Assembly (NCBI GenBank): GCA_028292625.1
Contig: JAQGLY010000071.1
Location: 1 to 44,529, forward strand
Reading direction: 5' to 3'
Origin: Herbaspirillum sp.
GTDB taxonomy: Bacteria > Pseudomonadota > Gammaproteobacteria > Burkholderiales > Burkholderiaceae_D
Length of the DNA: 44,529 nt
Shown here in pieces: positions 18,475-27,313 of the stretch (positions are counted from its first letter, which is position 1; each line of letters begins with the position of its first letter). Made by a program: the position numbers and the translations under genes. Under the pieces are notes generated by a model, which saw only the letters and a program-made list of their open reading frames with translations, had not been told where the DNA came from and made no database searches.

Positions 18475-19662
18475 ATGCCTGCCGTCCCCATCGATCATCG
18501 TCAGCTGCAGAACAAACATGAGGAGCTGCAGGCGGCTTTCCAGAATCTGCTGGGCCAGGCGCATATCAATCAGTTGATCATGCAGCGCCATCAGGCCTTC
18601 GACATCCGTCTGCTCGACGCCAGCGATTTTCCGGACTTGCTGGACACTGTGCTCAACGGCATGATGGAAGCCTTCGATCTGCAGATCGTCTGCCTGTTTC
18701 TGATCGATACCAAGGAAGAAATACGGCGCATGCTGGCGCATTTGAAAATACCTCCGGAACGCTTCCCCAATCTGCGCTTTCTGGATTACAGCGAACAATT
18801 CGGCCCGGCTTACGCCGCGTTGAACAAGCCGGCGCTGTCGCCGTACCAGGCGTCGAAGCATCAGCGCTTCTTTCCAGCCGAAAAGCCTGCCAGCGCGGCC
18901 ATCCTGCCGCTACTGCGGCATCAGCAATCGATCGGTTTTCTGGCGCTGGGCAGCGCCACCATCACGCGCTTTGCCGCCAATCTGGCGACCGACTTCATGG
19001 AGCGCCAGGCGTCGTTCATCGCGATCTGCATTGAAAACGCGGTCAACAATGAACGGCTCAAGCAGGTCGGGATGACCGATCCGCTGACCGGGGTGAGCAA
19101 CCGGCGCTACATCGAACAGCGGCTGCTGGGAGAAATCAGCCATGCGCAGCGCCGCCAGAGTCCGCTGTCATGTCTGTTCATCGATATCGATTTTTTCAAG
19201 AAGATCAACGACAGCGTCGGTCATCAGGCCGGCGACGAAGTGCTATGCGAAGTCGCCAACCGGATCAAGAAGGAGTTGCGGATCAACGACGCGCTGGCGC
19301 GCTTCGGCGGCGAAGAATTCGTCGTCGTGCTGATGCACACCGAGCATGCGCCCGCGCTGATGATCGCCGAACGCATCCGCAACAGCATCGCGGCGCAGTC
19401 CATCGCTTATAAGGGAGCCAATGCCGGCAGCAGCGGCAAGCTCAACAGCACCGTATCGATCGGCGTCGCATCGCTGCCATCGAACCCGGGAGGCGCGGCG
19501 CAGGCGCTGATGCAGCAGTTGATCGCACAGGCCGACAAGGCGCTGTATCAGGCCAAATCCACCGGCCGCAACCGGGTCGTCTCGGATACCCAATTGAATA
19601 CGATAAGAACGCTGAGCGCGCGCATCAAGGCCGGCATCAATGGACGGGAAGCAGGACAATAA
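18475..19662 (+). CDS. Diguanylate cyclase with N-terminal DUF484/GAF-like sensor
   Basis: Likely synthesises cyclic di-GMP. The product has 395 aa from the ATG at 18475 (AGGA ribosome site). Residues 1-195 contain a coiled-coil start (RQLQNKHEELQAAFQNLLGQ) and a GAF-type domain resembling DUF484. The GGDEF domain follows, with TDPLTGVSNRRY at 201-212 and an intact active site G278GEEF282. The inhibitory I-site RxxD is present as RIND (269-272), five residues before GGEEF, so product feedback is expected. No membrane helix: a cytosolic sensor whose ligand is unknown. It ends in a tail-to-tail arrangement with the transporter at 19681. Confidence 0.93.
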   Translation: MPAVPIDHRQLQNKHEELQAAFQNLLGQAHINQLIMQRHQAFDIRLLDASDFPDLLDTVLNGMMEAFDLQIVCLFLIDTKEEIRRMLAHLKIPPERFPNLRFLDYSEQFGPAYAALNKPALSPYQASKHQRFFPAEKPASAAILPLLRHQQSIGFLALGSATITRFAANLATDFMERQASFIAICIENAVNNERLKQVGMTDPLTGVSNRRYIEQRLLGEISHAQRRQSPLSCLFIDIDFFKKINDSVGHQAGDEVLCEVANRIKKELRINDALARFGGEEFVVVLMHTEHAPALMIAERIRNSIAAQSIAYKGANAGSSGKLNSTVSIGVASLPSNPGGAAQALMQQLIAQADKALYQAKSTGRNRVVSDTQLNTIRTLSARIKAGINGREAGQ

Positions 19663-19680
19663 GCGGACCGCCGGAACGCC

Positions 19681-20565
19681 CTAATGCCCCGCCAGTTCCG
19701 CCCGGTCGCGAATCAGCCACGGTGCGGAAATAATCAGCGCGCCGCCGATCAGGTCGCTCGGATGAATGACCGTTGCGCCCAGCGCCCATGCCGACACGCT
19801 CGCAAACAAAATTTCGGCCAGCATGATCACCGAGGTGATATTGGCCGGCAAACGCACGACGCCATATTGCAGGCACAGCATGGCGGCCAGAAACAAAGCC
19901 GACCAGGCGGCCAGCGTCGGCGCCAGCGTCATGTTCAGCGCCGGCGGCCACGGCATCGCGCCGAGGCCGGCAAATACGGCGCCGAACCCGGCCGACAGCA
20001 ATGTGCAGCCGCTTAACATCGCAATCCCCCGTGCCGCGCCCGAGACTTCCTGGTGCCGGCGCAGCAGCACATTATTCAGCGCAAATGCGAATCCGGCCGA
20101 CACCGCGGTCCAGTCCGCAACGTTGTGCGGCAGCGGCATTCCCATCCCGGGCTGATACAGCACCACCATCGCGCCGGCCAGGCCGAGCGCGATCCGCATC
20201 ACGGCCCGCAACCTGATCGCCTCATGCAACACCACGCGCGCGAGAACGACCGACCATACCGGCATTAGATAAAACAGCAGCAATACTCTGACTACATCCC
20301 CGAATCCGACCGCCACGTTGAAACCGGCATTCGTCAAACCGGATGTGACGCCGACCAAAATCAGTTCAGGATGGCCGCGCAACTCTTGCAACGCCGCCGG
20401 CCGGAGGGCGATCAGCACCGCCAGGCAAACGCAGAAGATGCAAGCGGTCGACCAAAGCGGATGCATGCCGTTGGCCTGTAAAAATTTAAAGGCTGTCCAG
20501 GACAGCCCCCAAATTAACGCATTCGTCATCAACGCGGCTGCCGCCGGCAGCGGAACATTTCGCAT
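19681..20565 (-). CDS. DMT-superfamily (EamA) permease
   Basis: Inner-membrane drug/metabolite transporter with about ten membrane helices and two EamA repeats; 294 aa from the ATG at 20565 (MRNVPLPAAAALMTNALIWG). The repeat hallmarks are ALIWGLSWTAFKFL and, in the second half, ITSVIMLAEILFASVSAWAL with the conserved Glu. An ATG at 20592 is an alternative start. Longer starts are excluded because a terminator hairpin (20608-20645) lies in them. Substrate unknown; relatives export amino acids or metabolites. Confidence 0.87.
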   Translation of the reverse strand: MRNVPLPAAAALMTNALIWGLSWTAFKFLQANGMHPLWSTACIFCVCLAVLIALRPAALQELRGHPELILVGVTSGLTNAGFNVAVGFGDVVRVLLLFYLMPVWSVVLARVVLHEAIRLRAVMRIALGLAGAMVVLYQPGMGMPLPHNVADWTAVSAGFAFALNNVLLRRHQEVSGAARGIAMLSGCTLLSAGFGAVFAGLGAMPWPPALNMTLAPTLAAWSALFLAAMLCLQYGVVRLPANITSVIMLAEILFASVSAWALGATVIHPSDLIGGALIISAPWLIRDRAELAGH

Positions 20566-20607
20566 ACAAATCCATGGAGAAAAGGGCGTCATTGTAACCG
20601 GCCGCAC

Positions 20608-20645
20608 AAAAAACAGCGGCGGCTTCTTTTCAGAAGCCGCCGCTG
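20608..20645 (-). terminator. Rho-independent terminator of the oxidoreductase gene
   Basis: A perfect 14-bp stem, CAGCGGCGGCTTCT (20614-20627) against AGAAGCCGCCGCTG (20632-20645), with a 4-base loop. Read on the minus strand it is followed by six T. It ends the large gene at 20661 and shields the DMT permease. Confidence 0.92.
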
Positions 20646-20660
20646 CCGGTCCTATCGTTC

Positions 20661-23600
20661 TCAAGCCGCCCGTTGAGTCCCAAGTCCGCTTTCCGGCGTG
20701 GGCGCGCCCACCGCATGGAATGCGGCCAGCAACACGCTGCGTTTGGCATCGGCATCGATCAGATGCGCCTCCTTGATATGGCCGTAGCCGCGGATCAGCT
20801 CCGGCACGCGCGCGATCTCGGCCGCCAGCGCCACATTATCCGCACGTAGCAGCGGCAATAGCGCAGTAATGGTCTGCCGGTATTCCTGGATCAGCGCCCG
20901 CTCCCGGCGCCGCTCGGCGGTGTATCCGAACGGATCGAACATGCCGCCCCGCAGGAATCTGAACGGCGCCAGCATCCGGAATGCCGCCATCATCCAGCCG
21001 CCGAATTCCTGTTTGATCAAATGGCCGTGCGCATCGCGTTTGGCGAACAACGGCGGCGCGAGATGAAATTTGAGCCGGTAATCGCCTTCGAACATCGCTG
21101 CGATTTTTGCCGAGAATGCGCCATCGACGTATAAACGCGCCACCTCGTACTCGTCCTTATAGGCCATCAGCTTGAACAGATAACGCGCCACCGCCGCCGT
21201 CAGCGGCAATGCTTTGCCGGCTTCGGCCATCCCGGTCTCGGCAGCCGCGACCTGCGTCACGAAAAGCCGATAACGTTCGGCATAGGCCGCATTCTGATAA
21301 GCCGTCAAAAACGCGACCCGGCTTGCGATCGTTTCATCCAGCGCCGGCGCGCGCTTGAACTCGATCACCTGCGGCGCATCCGGCGCCTGCATGCCGTTTT
21401 TCACGGCCACGCGCAACACTGCCGACAGATCGTGCGCGGCATGGCGGCCCCACAGGAACGCCTGCGTATTGGTCGTCACCGACAAGGCGTTCAATTCGAT
21501 CGCCCGCAAAATCGCTGCCTGCGATAGCGGCACCAGTCCCTGCTGCCACGCATAACCCAGCATGAACATATTGGTGGCGAGCGTATCGCCCAGCAGCGCC
21601 GTCGCGATGCCGCCGGCGTCGATCAGCGCCATGCCGAGGCAGGCGGAGCGGATGTCCTGCAAAGCGTCGGCGGCCGGAAATTGCCAGTCGGGATTGCGCA
21701 CGAACGCCGCGGTCGGCGACACCACGGAATTGATGACGGCGCGGGTGCGCTTGTCGCCCATGCGCGACAATACGTCGCGACCGGCGCTGACCACCGGATC
21801 GCAGCCGATCACCAGATCGGCCGCGCCGGTGCCGACCCGGGTCGAAAACAGGGATCCGGGATCCGGGCTGATGCGGACGTGCGACATGACCGGGCCGCCC
21901 TTTTGCGCCAGCCCGCTCATATCGAGCACCGAACAGGCCTTGCCTTCCACATGCGCCGCCATCGCCAGTATCTGCCCGATGGTCACTACGCCGGTGCCGC
22001 CGATGCCGTCGATGACGATGCCGTACGGCTTGCCTATCGTCGGCAGCACCGGTTCGGGCAGGCCGCCGGTCGAAAGCGGAGGAAGGGCGGCGGCTGTCGC
22101 GCGGCCAGTCTTTTTCAGAGCGCCGCCTTCGACCGTCACGAAGCTCGGGCAGAATCCGGTGACGCAGGAAAAATCCTTGTTGCACGACGATTGATTGATC
22201 TGGCGCTTGCGGCCGAATTCGGTTTCCAGCGGTTCCACCGACAGGCAATTCGATTGCACGCTGCAATCGCCGCAGCCTTCGCATACCGCTTCGTTGATGA
22301 CGGCGCGCTTGGCCGGATCGGGATATTCATTGCGTTTGCGGCGGCGCCGTTTTTCCGCGGCGCAGGTCTGGTCGTAGATCATCGCCGACACGCCAGCGAC
22401 TTCGCGCAGTTCGCGCTGCACCGCATCGAGTTCGCTGCGGTGGCGCACCGTGACGCCGGCTGCAAAGTCGACGTCGGCCGGATATTTGTCCGGCTCGTCT
22501 GTGACGACCACGATCGGCCGCACGTTTTCGGCGGCGAGCTGCCGCGTGATCATCGGCACGTCCAGCGGACCGTCGAACGGCTGGCCGCCGGTCATCGCGA
22601 CCGCATCGTTGTACAGCACCTTGTAAGTGATATTGACCTTGCCCGCGACGGCGGCGCGCACCGCCAGCAAGCCGGAGTGATAGTAGGTGCCGTCGCCGAG
22701 ATTGGCGAATACGTGCTTTTCGCTGGTGAACGGCGCCTGGCCGACCCAGGTTACGCCTTCACCGCCCATGTGCGTGAAGGTCTTGCTCTCGCGATCCATC
22801 CACGTCACCATGTAATGACAGCCGATGCCGGCCAGACCGCGGCTGCCTTGCGGCAGGCGGGTCGAGGTATTGTGCGGACAGCCCGAGCAAAAATGCGGCA
22901 CGCGGTCGCGCGCAGGATCGGGGGCGACGCTGACGCCGCTGCCGGCATTGAGCAGCGCTTCCTTGGCCTCCAGATAAGCGATGCGTTCCTTGACCCGCTG
23001 TTCGACCGGATGGCCGGCGAAATAGCGCGACACGCGGCTGGCGATGGCGCGCGCGATTTGCGCTGGACTGAGTTCGTAGCTGGCGGGCAGCAGCCAGTGC
23101 CCATGGCCTTCGCGATGCGGATTGCTCCACTCGCCGGTGTCGTCGAACTTGCCGACCACCCGCGGACGCGGATGGCGCTCCTCTTCTTCGCTCCAGTTGT
23201 ACAGCTCTTCCTTCAACTGATATTCGAGTATCTGGCGCTTTTCCTCGACCACCAGGATTTCGTCGAGTCCCTGCGCAAAGGCGCGCACGCCTTCGGCCTC
23301 CAGCGGCCAGGTCATGCCGATTTTGTACAGCCGGATGCCGATATCGCGCGCGATCTGCTCATCGATGCCCAGATCGTCCAGCGCCTGGCGCGTATCCAGA
23401 TACGATTTGCCGGCGGTGATGATGCCGATGCGGGCATGCGGGCTGTCCCAGATAATCCGGTTGAGCTTGTTCACCCGCGCGTAGGCCAGCGCCGCATACC
23501 ATTTGAACTGGTGCATCCGCACTTCCTGATTGAGCGGGGTGTCGGGCAAGCGGATATTCAGGCCGTCCGGCGGCAGATCGAAATCCTGCGGCAATGCGAT

Positions 23601-24290
23601 CGGCGTCCGGTCCGGATCGATTTCCACCGACATGCCGGATTCGACGATATCGGTCACGCATTTCATCGCCACCCACAAACCGGTGTAGCGGCTCATGGCC
23701 CAGCCGTGCAGGCCGTAATCCAGATATTCCTGCACCGACGACGGATACAGCACCGGGATGCCGGCGGCTTTCAGAATATGTTCGCTTTGATGCGCGGTAG
23801 TGGACGACCGGGCGGCATGATCGTCGCCGGCGATCACCAGCACTCCGCCATGCTCTGAGGTGCCGGCCATATTGGCGTGTTTGAACACGTCGCCGCAGCG
23901 GTCGACGCCGGGGCCTTTGCCGTACCACATCGCAAACACGCCGTCGTATTGCGCGCCGGGAAACAGATTGACCTGTTGCGTGCCCCACACGCTGGTGGCG
24001 GCCAGATCCTCGTTGACGCCGGGATGGAATCTGACCTGCTGCGCAGTCAGATATTTGGCCGCCTTGACCGCTGTCTGATCGACGCTGCCCAAGGGCGAAC
24101 CGCGGTAACCCGTAATGAATCCGGCGGTATTCAAACCGGCGGCCGCGTCGCGCTGCCGCTGCAGCATCGCCAGGCGGATCAGGGCCTGGGTGCCGGTCAT
24201 GAAAACGCGGCCGCGTTCCAGCGTGAATTTATCGTCGAGGGTAATAAGGTCCGGCTGCAGCATTGCGCCGCGATCCGATGGTGCGTTCAT
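20661..24290 (-). CDS. Fused indolepyruvate:ferredoxin oxidoreductase family protein
   Basis: Oxidises a 2-oxoacid (aryl pyruvates in characterised relatives) to acyl-CoA with electrons to ferredoxin. The 1209-aa chain combines subunits that are separate in archaea: an N-terminal IorA-like pyrimidine-binding part (ITGYRGSPLGSVD), a TPP-binding domain (FCSGCPHNTSTRLP, VFANLGDGTYYHSGLLAVRA), a ferredoxin-like region with C670xxCxxC676 plus C682 and a second set C703, C709, C714, then the IorB/gamma domain (GIGGTGVVTIGQILAMAAHV) and a C-terminal domain. The start MNAPSDRGAMLQPDL has GGAGA upstream. Stands alone between a terminator and a gene-free region. Substrate is inferred from family only. 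Confidence 0.93.
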   Translation of the reverse strand: MNAPSDRGAMLQPDLITLDDKFTLERGRVFMTGTQALIRLAMLQRQRDAAAGLNTAGFITGYRGSPLGSVDQTAVKAAKYLTAQQVRFHPGVNEDLAATSVWGTQQVNLFPGAQYDGVFAMWYGKGPGVDRCGDVFKHANMAGTSEHGGVLVIAGDDHAARSSTTAHQSEHILKAAGIPVLYPSSVQEYLDYGLHGWAMSRYTGLWVAMKCVTDIVESGMSVEIDPDRTPIALPQDFDLPPDGLNIRLPDTPLNQEVRMHQFKWYAALAYARVNKLNRIIWDSPHARIGIITAGKSYLDTRQALDDLGIDEQIARDIGIRLYKIGMTWPLEAEGVRAFAQGLDEILVVEEKRQILEYQLKEELYNWSEEEERHPRPRVVGKFDDTGEWSNPHREGHGHWLLPASYELSPAQIARAIASRVSRYFAGHPVEQRVKERIAYLEAKEALLNAGSGVSVAPDPARDRVPHFCSGCPHNTSTRLPQGSRGLAGIGCHYMVTWMDRESKTFTHMGGEGVTWVGQAPFTSEKHVFANLGDGTYYHSGLLAVRAAVAGKVNITYKVLYNDAVAMTGGQPFDGPLDVPMITRQLAAENVRPIVVVTDEPDKYPADVDFAAGVTVRHRSELDAVQRELREVAGVSAMIYDQTCAAEKRRRRKRNEYPDPAKRAVINEAVCEGCGDCSVQSNCLSVEPLETEFGRKRQINQSSCNKDFSCVTGFCPSFVTVEGGALKKTGRATAAALPPLSTGGLPEPVLPTIGKPYGIVIDGIGGTGVVTIGQILAMAAHVEGKACSVLDMSGLAQKGGPVMSHVRISPDPGSLFSTRVGTGAADLVIGCDPVVSAGRDVLSRMGDKRTRAVINSVVSPTAAFVRNPDWQFPAADALQDIRSACLGMALIDAGGIATALLGDTLATNMFMLGYAWQQGLVPLSQAAILRAIELNALSVTTNTQAFLWGRHAAHDLSAVLRVAVKNGMQAPDAPQVIEFKRAPALDETIASRVAFLTAYQNAAYAERYRLFVTQVAAAETGMAEAGKALPLTAAVARYLFKLMAYKDEYEVARLYVDGAFSAKIAAMFEGDYRLKFHLAPPLFAKRDAHGHLIKQEFGGWMMAAFRMLAPFRFLRGGMFDPFGYTAERRRERALIQEYRQTITALLPLLRADNVALAAEIARVPELIRGYGHIKEAHLIDADAKRSVLLAAFHAVGAPTPESGLGTQRAA

Positions 24291-24485
24291 TTTGTCTCCA
24301 TGCCAAAAATTGTGTCTTTGGTAATTGGCGGCCCTATCGGTCGCCGTTTGGAAACATCTGTTCCTTGTGAGAACACCGCTTCCTTTGTCATGAGACATCA
24401 CACTAGCATAAGCGCGGCAAATTCGCACTGGTTCTAAAATAAGTCTGCGGTAAAGATCGCTGCAACACCATGAAACACACGTGTA

Positions 24486-24619
24486 ACAGCAGGTAAATAG
24501 GTTTCAATCCTATTTGCACAACAGGTCTAATGAACCTCGATACGCAAGTGTCTCCTCCCCTCTAGTGATCTACACTAGTTCAGCGGATTGCGCGCCCTGG
24601 CGCCGATCCGCTTTTTTTA
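24486..24619 (+). ncRNA. Candidate small RNA in the gene-free region upstream of the oxidoreductase
   Basis: No gene of either strand covers 24429-24646. The plus strand has three consecutive stem-loops: AAATAGG/CCTATTT (24495-24515), CTAGTG/CACTAG (24562-24578) and an intrinsic terminator (24582-24619). Between the first two lies the unpaired CTCCTCCCC (24552-24560), complementary to Shine-Dalgarno sequences, a feature of some trans-acting sRNAs. No coding frame of any length begins here that would explain the terminator. The 5' end is uncertain; promoter boxes are weak (TTGCAC at 24514 or TGAAAC near 24472). Family not recognised. Confidence 0.4.
24582..24619 (+). terminator. Intrinsic terminator on the plus strand
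   Basis: AGCGGAT (24582-24588) pairs with ATCCGCT (24606-24612), with GC-rich pairing possible inside the loop, and seven T follow (24612-24618). It has no upstream plus-strand gene, so it should end a non-coding transcript. Confidence 0.6.
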
Positions 24620-24646
24620 TGCCTGCGCGCTGCTTGCCGTGTTGGA

Positions 24647-25312
24647 TCAATGCTTGCGGCCGGTCATGCGATCCACCCATTTCAGTACGGCGCGCGCATT
24701 GGCTTTGAGCGTGTAATCCAGCGTGGCCGCCTGCTCTTTCAAGGCCTCCTGCATCACGCTGCCCGGCCCGGCCGGCGGCAGCTTCAGATAGGCGTCCGCC
24801 TCGCCGTAATCGCGATGGATTTCCATGCCTGCTTTTTTGGCGATATGCATCATCGTTTTATTGGACGACAGGCAATGCATGTACAAGGTATCGACGTCCG
24901 CATTACGGCAACGCATCGCGGCGCGCGCGAACAATGCCGTGCCGACGCCCATGCCGCGCGCGGATGCCGCCACCGATACGCCGAATTCGGCCACGCGCGC
25001 CTTGGCGGTGATGCGGCTGTCTACCGTTTTTTCCCGCGGCGCGAACGCCAGATGACCCACGCCTAGCAGACGCAATCGCCAATCGTAGACGCCGAACACG
25101 GTATCGCGCACGAAATCCAGATTCTCGACATAACGGGTAATCACCTCGTCGGAAACGGCGGTGCCGAAGCGCAGCAGACGATCGCTGGCGCCGAGCGCGA
25201 GGAAATGGTTGAGCACGCGGCGCCGGGCGCGGGCTGTCAATTCCTTGACGAACACGGCGCGCTTGCCGCGTGAGGGCGGACGGTGATCGGTAGTCGACTG
25301 CGCTGTGCTCAC
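24647..25312 (-). CDS. GNAT-family N-acetyltransferase
   Basis: Acetyl-CoA-dependent acetyltransferase, 221 aa, with a GTG start at 25312 supported by GGAGG six bases upstream. The acetyl-CoA loop is VSVAASARGMGVGTALFARA (R/Q-x-x-G-x-G) and the later CLSSNKTMMHIAKKAGMEI is motif B. The N-terminus is basic and the C-terminal third (VMQEALKEQAATLDYTLKAN) is helical. Substrate unknown. It follows cca by 23 bases and is probably the last gene of slt-GST-cca-GNAT. Confidence 0.88.
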   Translation of the reverse strand: MSTAQSTTDHRPPSRGKRAVFVKELTARARRRVLNHFLALGASDRLLRFGTAVSDEVITRYVENLDFVRDTVFGVYDWRLRLLGVGHLAFAPREKTVDSRITAKARVAEFGVSVAASARGMGVGTALFARAAMRCRNADVDTLYMHCLSSNKTMMHIAKKAGMEIHRDYGEADAYLKLPPAGPGSVMQEALKEQAATLDYTLKANARAVLKWVDRMTGRKH

Positions 25313-25335
25313 GATGCCTCCGTCTGGAAACCCTT

Positions 25336-26532
25336 CTACGGGACTGCCCCTTTATCGCGAAAGCCGGCCACCGCGCCGACTCTGGCCGCATGGATCGCTT
25401 CCGGAATGCGCTCCGGCGTCGCGCTGTACAGGGCGGCCACTTCGCCGGCCCTGACCGTCTGCGCGGCGGCCAGTGCGCCGCGCAATACATCGATCGGTTT
25501 GCGCGCCGACTGCGGCGCCGGCCGGCGGATCCGTTGCGCGCATTCCTGCACGTTCAACATGTCGAGGAAACGTTGCGGCTTGCGAAAGGCGTCGCAGCGC
25601 GTCAGCAGGCCCACCAGGGCTTCCGCCGTCAACGCCGCCGCATCGCCGGCGCATCTGCGTTCGCGCGCGCTCATCAGCGCCAGATCGCGGCATTCGTTCG
25701 GCACGCGCAAACGCCTGCACAAGGCTTCCGCCAATGCGGTATCGGCCGCACCGTCCGACGCGTCGCCGGGCTCGTCGCCCAATCCCAATACAGCGAAACG
25801 GATAGGCAACGGATAAGCCGAGCACGCCGCCAGATCGACCATTCTTGCGACTACGGTGGACATTCCCGCCGCGTGCGCGGCGCCGCTGTCGGCCGCCCAC
25901 ACCGCGTCCAGCTCCGGCAAGATGCGCGCCAATGCGCCGCAATCGCGCAGCACCTGAAACATCCTCGACGGCTGCCGCTCCATCAAGCCGCGCGACAATT
26001 CCTGCCAGACCCGCTCATCGACCAGCGCATCGACTTCTCCCGCCTGCACCATGGCGCACATCAACGCATTGGTCTCCGGCGCCACGGTGAATTCCGTGAA
26101 GCGCGCGGCAAACCGGGCTATCCGCAGAATGCGCACCGGATCTTCGGCAAAGGCGTCGGAAACGTGACGAAAAACGCGCGCCTGCAAATCCGCGCGGCCG
26201 CCGAACGGATCGATCAGGCTGCCGTCGGCGGCGCGCGCAATCGCGTTGATCGTCAAGTCGCGGCGCGCCAGATCCTGCTCCAGCGTGACATCGGCATCGG
26301 CATGAAACGCGAAGCCGCGGTAACCGGCGCCGGTTTTCCGCTCGGTGCGCGCCAGCGCGTATTCCTCGTGCGTTTCGGGATGCAGAAAAACGGGGAAGTC
26401 CTTGCCCACTGGTTTGTAGCCCAGCGCCGCCATCCGCTCCGGCGTGGCGCCGACGACCACGTGATCGCGATCCTGCACCGGCAATCCCAGCAGGCCGTCG
26501 CGCACTGCGCCGCCAACGGTATATATCTGCAT
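25336..26532 (-). CDS. cca: CCA tRNA nucleotidyltransferase, HD motif degenerate
   Basis: Adds or repairs the 3' CCA of tRNA. From the ATG at 26532 (MQIYTVGGAVRDGLLGLPVQ) it has 398 aa. Class II nucleotidyltransferase motifs are intact: GGAVRDGLLG, DRDHVVVG, ARRDLTINAIA, FGGRADLQARVFRHVS and EDPVRILRIARFAARF. In the C-terminal half, where bacterial enzymes of this type carry an HD phosphohydrolase domain, the expected GVHTxMV and HDLGK segments read AAGMSTVVARMV and LGLGDEPGDA, so metal-binding His residues are missing. Nucleotide addition should work; 2',3'-cyclic phosphodiesterase and phosphatase activity probably not. Upstream reading frame overlaps the GST gene and is not used. Confidence 0.93.
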   Translation of the reverse strand: MQIYTVGGAVRDGLLGLPVQDRDHVVVGATPERMAALGYKPVGKDFPVFLHPETHEEYALARTERKTGAGYRGFAFHADADVTLEQDLARRDLTINAIARAADGSLIDPFGGRADLQARVFRHVSDAFAEDPVRILRIARFAARFTEFTVAPETNALMCAMVQAGEVDALVDERVWQELSRGLMERQPSRMFQVLRDCGALARILPELDAVWAADSGAAHAAGMSTVVARMVDLAACSAYPLPIRFAVLGLGDEPGDASDGAADTALAEALCRRLRVPNECRDLALMSARERRCAGDAAALTAEALVGLLTRCDAFRKPQRFLDMLNVQECAQRIRRPAPQSARKPIDVLRGALAAAQTVRAGEVAALYSATPERIPEAIHAARVGAVAGFRDKGAVP

Positions 26533-26549
26533 CGCGGTCCGCGGCCCGG

Positions 26550-27254
26550 TCAGGCTTGCGCGCGCCGTGCTGTGCCGGCTTCCGCTTCTGCCGCGACGAT
26601 CCAGCGCGCCACGGCCGGATGCGCGGCGATGCGATCGACGTAGGCCTGCAGGGCCGGCGCCAGCGAGACCCGGTAACTGCGAAAACGCATGGCCACCGGG
26701 GCGAAATACGCGCCGGCAATCGAGAAATCGCCGAACAGATAACGGTGATGGCCGAATTCGGCCAGACAGTTTTCCCAGATTTCGCAGACCCGGCCGATAT
26801 CGGCCTGCGCTTGCGGCGTGTGCCCCTGTCCCGGGTAGCGGCCGGCGATATCCATCGGCATCGCACTGCGCAGTCCGGCAAAGCCGGCATGCATCTCGGC
26901 GCAGATGCTGCGCGCCACGCCGCGCGCGGTGGCGTCGGCCGGCCACAAACCGCGTTCCGGGAACTGCTCGGCGACGAATTCGCAAATCGCCAGCGAATCC
27001 CAGATCGCAACGCTTTCGGCCAGCAGCACCGGCACCTTGCCGGCGGCGGAGTAGCGCGCAATGGCGGTGGACGTATCGGGCTGCGACAGCTTGATCGTAA
27101 TTTCGTTGAACGGAATATCGAACGCCGCCAGCGCCAGCCACGGGCGCATCGACCAGGAGGAATAATTTTTGTCGCCGATCACCAGCGTCAGGCTGCTTTT
27201 GCCGGCGGCCTGCAGCGAAGCGGCAAGGGTCGGATCTAATTCTGTGGTCTGCAT
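26550..27254 (-). CDS. Glutathione S-transferase family protein
   Basis: Cytosolic glutathione-dependent enzyme, 234 aa. The thioredoxin-like N-domain has LVIGDKNYSSWSMRPWLAL, with the catalytic Ser region of the zeta/beta-like GSTs, the cis-Pro site GKVPVLL and the glutathione-binding SVAIWDSLAICEFVAEQFPE. The alpha-helical C-domain carries GDFSIAGAYFAPVAMRF, the N-capping box. It lies 17 bases upstream of cca and 59 after slt. The true substrate is unknown. Confidence 0.92.
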   Translation of the reverse strand: MQTTELDPTLAASLQAAGKSSLTLVIGDKNYSSWSMRPWLALAAFDIPFNEITIKLSQPDTSTAIARYSAAGKVPVLLAESVAIWDSLAICEFVAEQFPERGLWPADATARGVARSICAEMHAGFAGLRSAMPMDIAGRYPGQGHTPQAQADIGRVCEIWENCLAEFGHHRYLFGDFSIAGAYFAPVAMRFRSYRVSLAPALQAYVDRIAAHPAVARWIVAAEAEAGTARRAQA

Positions 27255-27313
27255 GGCCTAAAGCCTCCTGGAACGGGCAGCGACGGGATATCTATCGCAA
27301 TAAAACGGTTGAA

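Noticed and set aside
21681..23858. A 725-codon open frame on the plus strand opposite the oxidoreductase gene
   Set aside because: It is fully antisense to a gene with strong motifs, has no recognisable domain and reflects GC-rich codon bias; treated as a shadow.
24495..24515. tRNA T-arm-like sequence GGTTTCAATCC
   Set aside because: The loop does not match TTCRA at the right positions and no other tRNA arms or acceptor stem surround it.
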